From contig JNDT01002257.1 in assembly GCA_000697055.1 (NCBI GenBank), forward strand, positions 62,001-126,000: 64,000 nt of DNA, written 5' to 3'. Position numbers and translations under genes: made by a program. The DNA is from Saksenaea vasiformis B4078 (Eukaryota > Mucoromycota > Mucoromycetes > Mucorales > Saksenaeaceae). This document shows, in pieces, positions 51,380 to 62,509 of this stretch (positions are counted from its first letter, which is position 1; the number at the start of each line of letters is the position of its first letter). The notes under the pieces are model-generated. The model made no database searches. It saw nothing but the letters and a program-made list of their open reading frames with translations, and was not told where the DNA came from.

Positions 51380-52813
51380 ATGGCAGGCCAGTCCACTTCG
51401 TCTACGCAACAAAACAGTTCGACTACCAGTTCAACCGAAAAGCTTGTGTCAGCATGTACCGGTGCCGTTCTCACCTCCCTTTTGGTGACTCCCATGGATG
51501 TCATTAAAATGAGACTCCAGACACAGCATGTTCAATCGATCCATCCTGTATCATGTTGCAGGACCGCCAGCAACACTGAAATTAGTTCATGCACTTGGAC
51601 ACATACCGTTAAACACAAAACAAAACGCCTTCCTACTTGGCCAACCCATCAAATTGCAAACATTCACGAATGTGCTCTGGATTTGAACGCACGTCTTTCC
51701 GCAGCAGACGCTGCTTTGAAGAATCGAGTAATATTCAACGGAACTTGGGTACAATTGATTTTCGTTACTAGATCATGGAGATATTAACCCTGTTTTTCTG
51801 GCAGGACGGTATCTACAAAATTGCAAAGTACGAAGGAGCGACGGCATTATGGAAAGGCCTGTCACCGGCTCTTTTGATGTCAGTTCCCGGGAATGTCATT
51901 TATTTTGTAGGCTATGATTATTTGCGTGACGGTATCCGACCCTACGTTACTACGGACAAAAAGGATTATGCACCCTTGGTGGCGGGAGGATTTGCGCGGA
52001 CGATCGCGGTGGCCATTATCTCACCCATTGAACTGTTCCGCACTCGGTTACAAGCGGCGACGGGTGTGAATGATTTCAAACGTAACTATTTCTAATTCTA
52101 GAAGAGGACCTTGTACTCAAAGAATTATTACATTTAACAGATGTATTGCGAGGTGTAACATCCATGGTGGAAAAAGAAGGTCTTCGCTCATTATGGCGTG
52201 GCTTACTTCCCACATTATGGCGCGATGTACCTTTCTCTGCTGTTTACTGGATGGGTTATGAGGAGAGCAAACGAGCGTTCCAGTCGATTGCTAAGCAATA
52301 CAATGGACTGGTACCTCTGAACGACCTCCATATTACGTTTATGGCAGGTGCTCTTTCTGGCATGGTAAGAAGAAAAAAAAGTTTTAAGTGTAAGATGGAT
52401 GACAGACCCTTTCTTTTTTTCTTTCTTTTTTTTTTGCTCCCTGTTAGTTGGCTGCTGCCGTGACAACCCCTTTTGACGTTGCCAAGACACGGCGTCAAGT
52501 AGATAACGGGCGAGGTAAAACCATTGTTATTTTTGTAGTTGTTGCTGTTCTTCTCGGTTATTTATTTGCCTTGGTAGATCATTCATCCTTCAAGGAAAGT
52601 CGTGTACCTGCCATTCTGAGACAAATTTACCGACAGGATGGTGTGCGAGGGCTTTTTAAAGGTAGGAATGGCTATACCAACTGACACAAAACCACTTACC
52701 GTATGACAAAAGGCTTATCTCCAAGAATTGCCAAAGTCGCACCTTCGTGTGCCATCATGATCAGCAGCTATGAACTTGGCAAGTCATTTTTTGCTGAACA
52801 CCATCAAGCTTAA
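51380..52813 (+). CDS. MTM1: Mitochondrial carrier, Mtm1/SLC25A39-40 type
   Basis: Six exons: 51380-51748, 51805-52081, 52141-52364, 52448-52514, 52578-52661 and 52713-52813 (373 residues). The three carrier signatures are present: [11 protein letters not shown] (repeat 1), [11 protein letters not shown] (repeat 2) and [11 protein letters not shown] (repeat 3), with the paired motifs [38 protein letters not shown] and [20 protein letters not shown] long insert of about 75 residues after the first signature contains four cysteines (SCCR, SSCT, HECA). An extended cysteine-bearing loop here is characteristic of SLC25A39/Mtm1, which import glutathione and affect manganese and iron-sulfur homeostasis in the inner membrane. 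The N-terminus is Ser/Thr/Gln-rich. Exons 4 and 5 are tiny and were placed by frame and family conservation. The gene converges with the bHLH gene, 476 bp apart. Confidence 0.93.
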
Positions 52814-53289
52814 TACCACCGTTACATTGTAAATTTGGATTCTGTTGTTGTTGTTGTACATTATATAATCACTCGATATTCCGAAACCTTAGAGCTACCC
52901 CTCCTCCTTTACACACCTCCTTTTTAATATAGCGCATAAAACCAGAAATTTTTGTGTCAAGAGTTGTGTTTTTTATTTGCAATGATATCATTCTGAATGC
53001 TTTGTGCAACCCCTCTAGCCAGAGTTTCAGCATGGGTTGTTGCGAGAATCAATGACCTTGTTTTCTTTTTTTTTCAATCTTCTTTCTTTCTTTATACTAA
53101 TGGATTAACTAACTGACAAACTTTAAAAAGAAGGGTAAAAAAAAGGTTATATATCATGAAGGAAAAAAGAAGAAGAAGAAAAATGTAGGTACAAAGCGGA
53201 AAAGATGGGAAGAAATAGAAAAAAGGGAAACACAAACAGTTCCTCACGGGGTTGAGTTGATGATAATAAACAATCACTAAAAGAAAGTT
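52814..53289. other. Intergenic between convergent genes
   Basis: Carries the 3' ends of the carrier (plus) and bHLH (minus) genes. A short TTGTTG run lies near 52841-52856 and A/G-rich sequence at 53125-53230. No gene was recognised. Confidence 0.5.
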
Positions 53290-54323
53290 TCACATTTGGG
53301 TAATCCGTTGTAACATTCTTTCCAATTCTTTTACACGCTGTTGGCACTGACTTCGTTCTGTCTGTAATTGTTTGATCTGTTCGACACTCTTCCGTAGGAT
53401 TGTTCCTTTGTTCAGTCGATTGACACCATCATCTGCTGGTTCGGGTAAAAGTGTACCGAGCTCCTGAATACGTTCGTTGATGTTATCCCGGCGACGGCGT
53501 TCCACTGTGTAAGACAGAAGAGAAAGTTATTTTGTTTGTATATCAGGGAGGTTAACCGGATTTTTTTTTTTGGTTCTTTTGTTACCAGCATTATGTGATT
53601 CTCGTCGTCGTCGCCGTTTTTCCATGATAGCCTGTAAACTGTACTATTTGTTTTAACCATTTTGTTCACGGGAACCACACCAATAAAAGAGTTTTTTTTT
53701 GTTGGAGGCTAAATAAGAAAAAAAAGAAAGAAAATCATCATTTACTTTGCCTGCGCCGCAATGTCATCTTCATAATTTTCGATCATTTCTGATTTTGTAA
53801 AATGTACTGAATGTTTCATAGACATTCCTGGCGCAGCGACACCGTCGTCGTTCGGGATGTGTTCGCCAAAAGAAGATGGCTGCATGTGGCTATATCCAAT
53901 ATTGGCAGGAGCACTACCAGCGAAGGATTTGTACCTGAAGTCAAGTAGATGTGCACTCTGTGATTGTGGTTGACAATAAAGCAGTTCTGGGTGATGTTGT
54001 TGTGGCTGTTGTTCGACATAGGAGCGTTTCATGTTGACAGGAAATGTTACAGAACCGCTGTCCATCGATTGATCATCATAAAATTCTTGTTTTTGGTACA
54101 GTGGTGAAGATCGAGAAGAAAAAGGTGCTCGGCTATTCACTTCTGGGCTGGAGACCTGTGATGAATGGCCTTGATAGAACATGTTTGGATGATCCATCAA
54201 TTGTGGTTCGAACGAAGGCTCTTTAAACTGCATTTGCAGCTGTTGTACATGGTAAGGTGTCGGATTCGTTAGACGAGAAGGTCTGGCAGCACCATACTGA
54301 TCGTTTGGAATAATGTTGTTCAT
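53290..54323 (-). CDS. bHLH-leucine-zipper transcription factor, MiT/TFE-like
   Basis: Three exons, transcribed from 54323: 54323-53746, 53638-53586 and 53504-53290 (281 residues). The N-terminal 190 residues are Gln/Ser/Pro-rich without a domain. The C-terminal ~90 residues are a bHLH: a basic region [20 protein letters not shown] with the H-E-R triad (His, Glu and Arg of HNAVERRRR) that recognises E-box CANNTG, then [13 protein letters not shown], a short loop, and helix 2 [17 protein letters not shown] continuing into a leucine-zipper-like coil ([17 protein letters not shown]). The [16 protein letters not shown] stretch is close to animal MITF/TFE and USF factors. Nuclear, DNA binding as dimer; target genes unknown. 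The exon 2 acceptor was chosen among three nearby AGs because only it preserves the frame. Another ATG lies upstream in frame but would add an implausible Phe/Leu-rich run. Confidence 0.88.
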
Positions 54324-55294
54324 GTTCCTTTGTAACAATAAAAAAAAAAGAAAGAAAGAAAGAAAGAAAAGAAAAGAAAAGAAAGAAGAGAGAGAGGAGC
54401 GACAGAGTGGCAAAGCGCAGTAGTAGTATATATATGTAATAAATAGAAATACAATAAAAAACTATAAAAAAAAAGAGAGGAATCATCATCCTCTCGTTTG
54501 CACGGGTACGGCTTGTTTCCGCGCGCGGGCCACTGAGAAGTTGTTGCACAAAAAAGTTTGTGAGAATCAGCTGATAGCCATACTGCTCTACTGTACTTAG
54601 GACAAAGGGTATAGCTTGTCTTTTTTGTTCTAGAATTCCTTATTTTGACCAATAACTAATGAAAAGTTATCCGATCGTTGCAGGAATTTCAACTTTGTGA
54701 TATAACCCATGATCTTTACCCGATTAAAGGTTTTCTTTAAATGAATTTTTCATTGTTGAGCCCGCCACCTGTCGATCAACTAGGTTGACTTGCAGCACAC
54801 TCTAGATTACGTCTTCTGTACGTTTATCGGTAAACGCTTCCGTTCTCCCGGTATTCTACGTATCTTCCTTCAGCGCCCCTAGCTAAGTTGTTCTAAGCTG
54901 CCCTGAATTTCAATTCCTTGATTTTTTTTTCTTCGTACAATTTCCTGGCGTAATTTACAGATTCAGAGGTTCTACAATTTTTATTCACCTTTTTTTTTTC
55001 TTGTATCACTAGCAGAAACCTAGTTTAACTTTGGACATTTAATAAGACCAAGGTTGTTAATTCTCAACGTATGGTTACCACATTGCCCACTAGAACTCAA
55101 ATGTCAGTTGAACAATTTATCCTACCCAACGTCAGTCGGGATGGCATGATCAAAAAAGAAAAAAGAAAGGATCACCTTGCCGATTTGTAGGCTTGGAATA
55201 ACATAGCCTTTTTCCAAAATAATCCAGAACACCGGTTTATTTAGCACAGATTACACGATGTTTTTCTTTTTTGTCTATAACGAAGTGGAGGCTG
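54324..55294. other. Intergenic, bHLH promoter region
   Basis: GA-rich simple sequence (AAAGA/GAAAG units, about 54339-54400) lies just upstream of the bHLH ATG. The remainder has poly-T tracts and no recognised gene. Confidence 0.5.
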
Positions 55295-55555
55295 TCACCC
55301 GGAAAGTTTCCCTGTACGCCACCGGATCAAAGTGGCTATAGTATCGGAGTTTGTAAAGAGAACAGCTTCTCCTTGGACAGAGGACCTCACAGCAACGCTG
55401 TATTCCGTCAAGCCAAATGTATTTGTAGGTAACTCTTTGAGAGATTTTGCGGAATACGAGTCAAATATTGAACCATAGAATGATAAATCGGCAGCGTCAG
55501 GAAGGGTAAATAGCGAAGAAGCCGTAACAAAAATGCACGCATATCCGACGGTCAT
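55295..55555 (-). CDS. Possible small secreted protein
   Basis: An 86-codon frame from the ATG at 55555. The first ~21 residues (MTVGYACIFVTASSLFTLPDAA) look like a signal peptide with an Ala-Ala cleavage region. The rest (DLSFYGSIFDSYSAKSLKEL, then SVQGEAVLFTNSDTIATLI and RTGKLSG) has the alternating pattern of a small beta-rich domain. It resembles beta/gamma-crystallin-like fungal secreted proteins only loosely and lacks cysteines in the mature part. It has no introns. The function is unknown, and it could be a chance frame. A spliced terminal-exon-like stretch ends only ~20 bp upstream on the same strand. Confidence 0.4.
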   Translation of the reverse strand: MTVGYACIFVTASSLFTLPDAADLSFYGSIFDSYSAKSLKELPTNTFGLTEYSVAVRSSVQGEAVLFTNSDTIATLIRWRTGKLSG

Positions 55556-56331
55556 TATCAAGTCAAATAAAGTTTAGTTGATCGTGGTGGGAGCGGAAAA
55601 CGCACCGCCTTCATGCATCAAGTAACGGAATAAGCCATCTGGCTTCTGGAAACAAACAAAAGAACAAAGTTATCAGTAAACATTCATACAGCCGGATAAT
55701 CCATTCGATGGCTGTCTAAACAAAGACGAAGGTACAGATCGTAACCGGATAAGCTTTGAAGGCTGTGTCGTTATCACTCTTTTGTTTTCTTTTTGTTTTC
55801 TCCTCCTAAAGTCTAAAAGCTCTAAGAAACATATTTATTTTTATTTCTGTTTCCTTAGGAGCACCGACTTTTTCTTATGTCATATCGTCTCCAGGTTACG
55901 CAAGCCAACTGTGTCACATGTCATCTATGCTGTATTGAGCGTAAATGAAAGGGCATGAAAACATGGAGAACATTAGCGTTGGTACTGGGTGAATTTTACC
56001 CCGGGAAGTAGCGTAGCAGAAAAAGACTACAGCTGCGTATGTGTCTATCGGGTTCGCTCTGATATAAGAAATACATCAAATTACGATGAATCTTTCTTTG
56101 GGCATGGCTTCTTGTCACTGTCGTGTCTACAGTTCCTTCGTATGCGAGAATAGTTTTTGGAAGTCTATTTCCAGCTCTAGTGCATTATATGAGCACTAGC
56201 ACCTACAAAATCTGTTCCTTTTTTGGATGGCATCTCATTGATATCCACGTTCTTCTTTTTTTCTTTAAAAAAATCGCATTTACCCCACAGTCTTGGACAA
56301 TTTTTTTATTAAGTGTAATACCGGCATCTTT
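55556..56331. other. Intergenic with one exon-like stretch (minus strand)
   Basis: On the minus strand around 55645-55575, a pyrimidine-rich TTTCCAG acceptor is followed by an open stretch reading KPDGLFRYLMHEGGAFSAPT and a TAA. It looks like a terminal exon, but I could not find a convincing partner exon upstream. Nothing else was recognised. Confidence 0.35.
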
Positions 56332-58065
56332 CTATATAGGAGGGTCATCGTACCCATGCATGAATGAATAATTATGTACAGATTTGATATCAATATGTAC
56401 ATCGCACCATGGCCAGTAATGTCTTGTCCATACATCTTGTATCCCTCTAGCTACTGTTTCGTCTACTCGCACAGTCCTAGTTGGGTGTAGTTCCGAACGC
56501 TTCACGCGGTACCATCTGCTCCAATCGCTGGCTTCTGTATCATTTTCCACTCCAGGACGCTTTGCCCTCCTTTCCTTGATCCGTTTTGATTTATCTCTTT
56601 GCGTTAACTTACACAGGAATTGACTGGGAAGCTCCAAGGAGAGTCTCTGAAGATTTGTCTCGGGCATATCGATGATAATGAATCCGACGGTTTCCTTACA
56701 AAACGTCTTCAAGTCAAGTTTATAAAGACGGGGGCAGCTGCGGGAAACATGGAGAAAGGTCCCTTGCTCGACTTCAGAAGCATTTATTCTCAATGCCAAT
56801 AATTTATAGGATCTTTGTGTTGGACCACTTTCTCCAAAATGTACATTTTCTGCGGTAATATCGAGGTGCTTTAGGGATTTACAGTGATCCAAGATGTGAT
56901 CCAAGGTAACCCTGCGTATAGAAAATAATCTCGGCTTGTGGCCAAGCCGGAGATTTTCCAATGCCATACATGTGCTTAACGGGGCTACGAGCTCTTCTGT
57001 GGATGACATACTCGTCCAGGTCAAATCAATAGACGTCAGCGTCTTGTGGAAGTATGAGATTCCTTTGCGAAATAAATTCTCTTCAGATTGGAATGTGTAG
57101 AGATGCGTAATTGCGGAACCAGCTTCGTTTAACGTGTCTAATATGACCTCTGGAAGGCTAAAAGCAATACTGAATTCCGTAACCAACATGTGCTTGAGAT
57201 CCTTCCATGATTTTGCCAACAACTTAAGCTCTTCTGTTATCACTTCAATTCCAAAAAAGCCAGTGACGACGACAGCTTCTTCGATACCAACGTATTTTGT
57301 AGCAAAATATTTGAGCCAAACAGACATAATAATGGGGCCATCCGTAAGCGTGATGGGAAAACCCATGTCTAGTTCAACCTTTTTCATAAGGCTGCATGGC
57401 GTGATAGTTCCAGGAGCCTTGCCGACAAGTTGCACCCCTCTCAGTGTCAATTGTTGTAATACCGGTGCTGCCGCATGAAGTCCTTCCATCTCTGCGACCG
57501 TGATTTTGAAATGCTCCCTTCTTTGAAAGGTAAGGACTATGGATTCAAGTGTTGGTATCTGGGTCAACAGAGCAAACCAATCCTCAAATTCGCGTAGTTC
57601 GATTCTGGTGAAAAAGTTTACTGGATGAAGCGACAGGTGATTTTTGAGCCAAATCCATTGCGCAGTAACCTTTGGTGCTGTCAACTGTCGAAGACGTCCT
57701 TTCCAAATACCCATCGCGTCCACTGCCGGAAGATAATTCCATAGTTTCTGGTTGAAATTCAATATAGTCAAGAACGGACAAAGTCGCGCAAGCGTGAAAA
57801 ACTCGTCGCGAGAAAAGCCTACTTCATCTTCAAGGCGAAGTTCACGGACGAAATGGCCAAGTGGTATCGATTTTTCGGCCGATCCGACAAGTGTTCTGAA
57901 GAGCAAACGAAATTGGTAACGGGTATCTATGTAGATGGCACGGTAGAGCAGAGGATCCATGGCCGATTTCCACCGCTTGGAAACATGTATACATGCACAA
58001 CGATCATTGGGTGACAGATATTGACCGATGGTAAGTAAAACTTCGGTAGGTAATGTTTCCAGCAT
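56332..58065 (-). CDS. F-box protein with leucine-rich-repeat-like C-terminus
   Basis: A single exon of 577 residues from the ATG at 58065. The N-terminus is an F-box: MLETLPTEVLLTIGQYLSPN followed by DRCACIHVSKRWKSAMDPLL and YRAIY. The remainder has irregular repeats of the type LxxLxLxxxxL (for example LQQLTLRGVQL, LENLRLGHKPRL, LKHLDITAENV, LYKLDLKTF), as in FBXL-type proteins. Such proteins bind Skp1 through the F-box and present targets to an SCF ubiquitin ligase. Many early-diverging fungi carry large expanded families of this architecture with unknown targets. The frame continues 37 codons upstream, but the start at 58065 places the F-box at the very N-terminus, as usual. The gene has no intron, unlike most genes in the window, and lies at the border of the repeat-rich right arm. 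Confidence 0.85.
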   Translation of the reverse strand: MLETLPTEVLLTIGQYLSPNDRCACIHVSKRWKSAMDPLLYRAIYIDTRYQFRLLFRTLVGSAEKSIPLGHFVRELRLEDEVGFSRDEFFTLARLCPFLTILNFNQKLWNYLPAVDAMGIWKGRLRQLTAPKVTAQWIWLKNHLSLHPVNFFTRIELREFEDWFALLTQIPTLESIVLTFQRREHFKITVAEMEGLHAAAPVLQQLTLRGVQLVGKAPGTITPCSLMKKVELDMGFPITLTDGPIIMSVWLKYFATKYVGIEEAVVVTGFFGIEVITEELKLLAKSWKDLKHMLVTEFSIAFSLPEVILDTLNEAGSAITHLYTFQSEENLFRKGISYFHKTLTSIDLTWTSMSSTEELVAPLSTCMALENLRLGHKPRLFSIRRVTLDHILDHCKSLKHLDITAENVHFGESGPTQRSYKLLALRINASEVEQGTFLHVSRSCPRLYKLDLKTFCKETVGFIIIDMPETNLQRLSLELPSQFLCKLTQRDKSKRIKERRAKRPGVENDTEASDWSRWYRVKRSELHPTRTVRVDETVARGIQDVWTRHYWPWCDVHIDIKSVHNYSFMHGYDDPPI

Positions 58066-58260
58066 TCTGATGAAGAGACAATCTGTCAAAAAATCTCGAG
58101 TGCTGCGGCTACAATGTTGTTTGGGAAACGCTAGGCCAATAAAATGGTAGTCATGAGCCAGTAGTAATCCGAGCACGGCGAAGACGGTAAATGTAGCACC
58201 TAGAAAGAGAAACTATATATTCCTCGGACCGCTCGAACCGCAACTGCAAAAAGAAGATGC

Positions 58261-58800
58261 CCTTAAGCTTTAAACAAAACGTTTTCTTATACGAACATAC
58301 AAAATATTTATTTGAAAAAAAGTATAGGGAGAAAGATAGCTGCACAAGATTGGTGACCGACGGTATAACAAACTTGCACACACTACTCATCTGATCGTCT
58401 GGCTCGTCGGATCTGGCGTCTTGTTCGTCTGATCGTCGGATTCGTCTTTACTGTTAGAGCGTCCGATGATATTTCGTCGCGTCTAAATTCCGACGAAGCA
58501 GGCGCCTGGTGGTCTCCTCGAACTACTCGAGCTTCAGCTCGCAAACGAACACCGTTTGAGCTTTAGATAAAAATATTTCTTATAAGAACTATGAACAATC
58601 ATTTGAAAGAAATGTAGGCAAGAAAAAGCCGCAAAAATGACTGGCCACGATGAGTAACAGGTATGATCTCTTTGCTCGTCCTGATCGTCAGGTTCGTCTT
58701 TACCATTAGAGGGCCCGACGATTTTTCGTCGCGTTTAAATTCCGACGAACCAGACGAACCAGACGCACCAGACGCCTTCGTGGAGTTGCCCACCTTATTG
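58261..58800 (+). repeat. Diverged tandem duplication, about 295-bp period
   Basis: Unit 1 starts about 58261 and unit 2 about 58556. Aligned blocks: AAGCTTTAAAC/GAGCTTTAGAT, TTTCTTATA, TTTGAAA, then a GTCG-rich part (TCGTCTTTAC, TTAGAG, TTTCGTCGCGT, AAATTCCGACGAA). Unit 2 ends in a small GACGAACCA/GACGCACCA repeat. It is non-coding as far as I can tell. Confidence 0.7.
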
Positions 58801-59023
58801 TGGGGCCATTCCAGATGGTAGCAGTAACTGCATAAAAGCTTATTCTTCAAATAGTCCTTGAATTCGGTGATGATTAGCCGATAACCGTAGATATTCGTGG
58901 ATTAATCCTGCTATCTGCAAATTTCCAGGACTATCGTCGATCTTCTTTTTTCAACGTATGAAGAAACCCAGAGCCAGGAAGGCTTTAGACTCGACTTTTC
59001 TGGAAGTTAAATAATTTAACCTT

Positions 59024-59155
59024 GGGAATTACTACGGACACTCCAAGGGGACACTCCACTGTAACCGAATTAAGCGTCAGATACTACACTCCATCTTTTT
59101 TTTTGAATGATTTTGAGGGCTGCAGTGTCCAGTTGGAGTGTCCCTAGCAATTCCC
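59024..59155. mobile_element. MITE-like element, copy A
   Basis: 132 bp with terminal inverted repeats: left GGGAATTACTACGGACACTC and right (reverse complement) GGGAATTGCTAGGGACACTC, the similarity continuing to ~35 bp (GGACACT). There is no coding capacity. The GGACACTCC motif is repeated in the left arm. No clear target-site duplication was seen. Confidence 0.75.
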
Positions 59156-59574
59156 TATATTTCATCCTGTCAACGGGAGTATGGAAAAATGAAGCGCAGA
59201 GGTCTTGGAGCGATGCAAAAGTCCGGCGTGATATATTGTGGAAGTTGCGTGGGGCAGCATGCACCGGCTAGTTTGTTTGTATTCACCAGTGGGCGCAAGA
59301 TCTGATCAACGCCGACTGGCTGAGGTTGCTCGCCTTGTTCGTCCGTTCCTTTTTCTTTTTTCTTTTTTCTTTTTTTTACGTGTTCACCAGAGCTAAGGTA
59401 ATATAATGGGTCGCCGAGGCCACATATGCTGTAGCGAGGTCGAGCGTAGACCAAAAAGATCGGTGAGAAAACTCTTTATTTCCTAGCTATACTAGTATTT
59501 TACAGAAAGGCTACCGAAAAAGGTGTACGTGCTGCGAGCGATATAGGTAGTGTGCCACTCATGTTTCCCGTTAC

Positions 59575-59755
59575 TGTTCTTTGCTCGCCTTGTTGTTTGT
59601 CTCGCTGATTGGCTCGCCTGTTCGCCACGCCTGCCCGCCACGCTTGCCCGCCAAGCTTGTTCGCCTCATTGTTCGTCTTCTTGTTCGTCTTGTTGTTCGT
59701 TTTGTTGCGCGCCTTGTTGTTCGTCTTGCTGAACTCGTTCGCCAAACGATTCATT
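59575..59755 (+). repeat. Tandem low-complexity TTGTTCGTC/GCTCGCC repeats
   Basis: Multiple copies of TTGTTCGTC and variants (TTGCTCGCC, TTGTTTGTC, TTGCCCGCC) in a 9-12 bp period. The same unit is echoed near 59325-59345 and 58660-58690. All six frames are partly open because of the repeat; none is a credible gene. Confidence 0.8.
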
Positions 59756-59849
59756 CATCCGGCGGTATCATCCCATCGCCGTGACAGATGCATCGGGAAC
59801 CCATGGGTTGATCGTTGGCGAGATTCAATCCACCTCCGGAATGGCCCCC

Positions 59850-60690
59850 CCACAGAGCCAGAACCGTACACCAACTGAACCCAGATGGACGTCATCCAGC
59901 CCAACAGGCAAATGCCATCAGGACCGTGCCGGGGTTTGCCAACTCTTACCTCAAGAGCCAGCGGTTGTGCATGAACTTTAGAAATGAATCTCTGGCGTCA
60001 TGCAAACCAGTTCGAACCAGGAGCGCACAACCAGAAGAGCATACACCCAACTAATCATACGTCAAGCTCTAAAGCGCATGTCGGCCAACACACCGGAGTG
60101 AAAGCTATCCAGATGATTCAGCGCCTAGAACCAGTCTGACCCTGGAGACCGGACCCACAGGAACATACGTTAACCGACTTTCAAGGCAAAGCCAGCTAAA
60201 ACGGAGGTATTTTAAAGAATCATCTCTGGGAACCTACCATCCCCACAAGACCGAAGTCTTGAGACGTGCGCAGGCTAGCCCAATAAAGGGATAACCAGCC
60301 AAGCAAGATGCTTAACCCAAAGAACAATCAATCCGAAGACCAACTGCCCTAAGAACGCGCGCTGCCACGTAGTTTAAGGATAACTCCTTGGGAACATGAC
60401 CTGCCCGCGCGTGTTGGCCAACTCCATAAAGGTGAGAACCAGTCAGCTGAAGCTCCAATCCAGGAATAAACCCGGGAAGCCGTTACCCAACCCAAAGGAG
60501 CACGATGATCCAATGGACACGCGAAATCCCAGAAAAAAGACCGCCTTAAGACCATGTAGAGTCATCCCGGGACGGGAATCATCAAATCCTAAGACGATGC
60601 GCCAGATAACAGAAGTTACCTACTAATAAGTTTCCTCCTTCTTCAGAAACCCATCAGCCAAAAGGACCGAAATCCTTAGGGACGACTTTG
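59850..60690 (+). repeat. Imperfect long-period repeats, GC-richer block
   Basis: Similar segments recur, for example around 60210, 60372 and 59977 (TTTAA-GAATCATCTCTGGGAAC variants) and around 60248 and 60665 (GACCGAAGTCTTGAGACG versus GACCGAAATCCTTAGGGACG). Many AACCAG motifs occur. Composition differs from surrounding AT-rich DNA. Function and origin are unknown. Confidence 0.5.
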
Positions 60691-61930
60691 AGGTTTGGCA
60701 CGGCAACTAGCGGACTAGTTACTGGACGGCGACCAATCGAAGGACCAGCGATGCATATGGTGTCAAGCCTCGGTCTTGGTTTGCATAGTCTAACTTCCCT
60801 GAGTATCTAAAAAAAAGGGGATGGATACGTATGGCGGGTTGTTATCTATCCACCATACCGTAGCATGTAGCGCAAGGTCTATTCAAAATAATTAGTAAAT
60901 AAAAAAAAATTAAACGTAATAAACATACCTTTGAAGAAGATGACCGATCATGGAATACTCAGTAGACTATGCGGAATTATGGCACCAATCTCTCTGGGGG
61001 ATCATCCCGGAAGCGAAAGGAAGGTCGATCTGCGCCGTAACTCCAACATACATGAGGTCCGTTTATGATCCCTGCCCCGGAGTGGGAAACTATAATAGCT
61101 GGGTTACACTTTGTGAAACAAAACACTACTAAAAGCGTACCTGATTGATCGGCATTTGTGTTCTTGCATAACACCGACGCGGAGGTGAATGGTGTAATGT
61201 CCGTGACGATCTGTAGTTGACATGTGAATGAATGGGAAGGATCAAGTGAATGGTACTGCCCTCGACCAAAGGTGGAAGTTTCAGAGCCCGACGTGTAAAT
61301 GGAGGCCGTACTCTCGAAGGAGCATGTCGAAATCTGAAATGGGAGGTAATGAAGAAAGAATAAATGATCGAACGATTCCTAAAGCATACCTTGTTGAAAT
61401 AAATAGAAACGCGTCGAAAACGTGAGATACGCGTGGTTACGAAAACTAAAGTAATGTAAGAAAAAAGGTTTTGTTTGAAAAATAACTTACCGAGAAGTTT
61501 TGTTGCGACAAGAGAATAACGAAAAGGCGAAAGCAGTAATAATAATGATAAAAAAGAAGGAGAATGAGATAAAAGATAAAGTTAAAAAAGAATAAGAAAA
61601 AAAAGAGAGAAGAAGAAAGGTAAGAAATAAAAAAAACTCTTTGGTCGGCATCATCAGCAAAGAGTGGCCAGCTCTTTGCAACGTCTTGTATGTCTGGCCA
61701 GGACAACAAGAACGCATAATGATGATGTTGGCCTCCGACGCTGAGTGCAACAAGAAGTATAAAGAAGAGAAGAAAGACTTACCAAAAGAAAGTTATAAAC
61801 GAAAGAGAAAAGAAAACGAAAAGGAAAAAAAAAACGGCCTTTTTAAAGACCTCTTGAGAAATCAACCCCAGCGCGTTATGTCACTCCCAAAGATAATGCA
61901 CTGTCTACCAAGGAAGCAGAAAAAAAGGTG
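60690..61930 (-). other. Unassigned stretch with exon-like splice sites on the minus strand
   Basis: The minus strand has strong donors (GTAAGT near 61783 and 61490, GTATGC near 61390, GTACGC near 61140, GTATGT near 60930). Several are preceded by plausible acceptors (CACTCAG near 61743, CATTTCAG near 61337, AATCAG or TTATAG near 61094). One segment, about 61335-61140, keeps an open frame of ~65 codons (HAPSRVRPPFTRRALKLPPL). I recognise no family and could not join the pieces into a protein. It could be a non-coding spliced transcript or an old transposon gene. Confidence 0.3.
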
Positions 61931-62509
61931 AGTGTATTGAAGTGATCTCTCATTTCGAATGCTTATTGCAAAGGGCATTAGCTCATTCGAATGTCATGCA
62001 GTCCGGTCATTCAGTTGAATGCTGCGAAATCGCGATTATAAAAACAGCCGAATGTAACCGGTAACTACATTGCACTTTCCGGGTATTCGTTCGCAGTATG
62101 TTTTTGCCAAGTAAGTAGCTTATCCTTTCTTCAGTATGATTTTACTGCCGGTCTTAATGGTAATCGCATAAACAGATTGATCCCTTTACCGCCGTCGAAT
62201 TTTCATTAAAGCAAGGAAAGGAAGGGTGCCCTTGCAACATCAAGTGTCGCTTCTCATTACAAAAGGTATTTGTATATTTAGAGTGCTGTAGGTATGTGCA
62301 ATGGAGTTTGGTTGCCTGGTTCTTACGTGATCGATTAGGCGGGTCTGGCCTACCGTCCTCTCATAAATCTGCGTCATGACGGCCGTATCTACGGTACAAT
62401 AGGAAGCTAGCCGCAGCTTACATCAAAAACATAAAAGATGTCCTCAAGTCGAAAGACGTGCAAAAATAGAAAGGGGATGGTGGTTTAGGGAAGTGTCGTT
62501 GTGAAAAAT
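61930..62509. other. Intergenic, nothing recognised
   Basis: Includes several ATTCGAATG-like palindromic motifs (about 61954-62030) and a TATAAAA at about 62038-62044 that could be promoter-like. No downstream gene was recognised. Confidence 0.4.

Noticed and set aside
60349..60555. 68-codon Trp-rich minus-strand frame
   Set aside because: Probably chance translation of a GT-rich strand within the imperfect repeats; no start context or homology.
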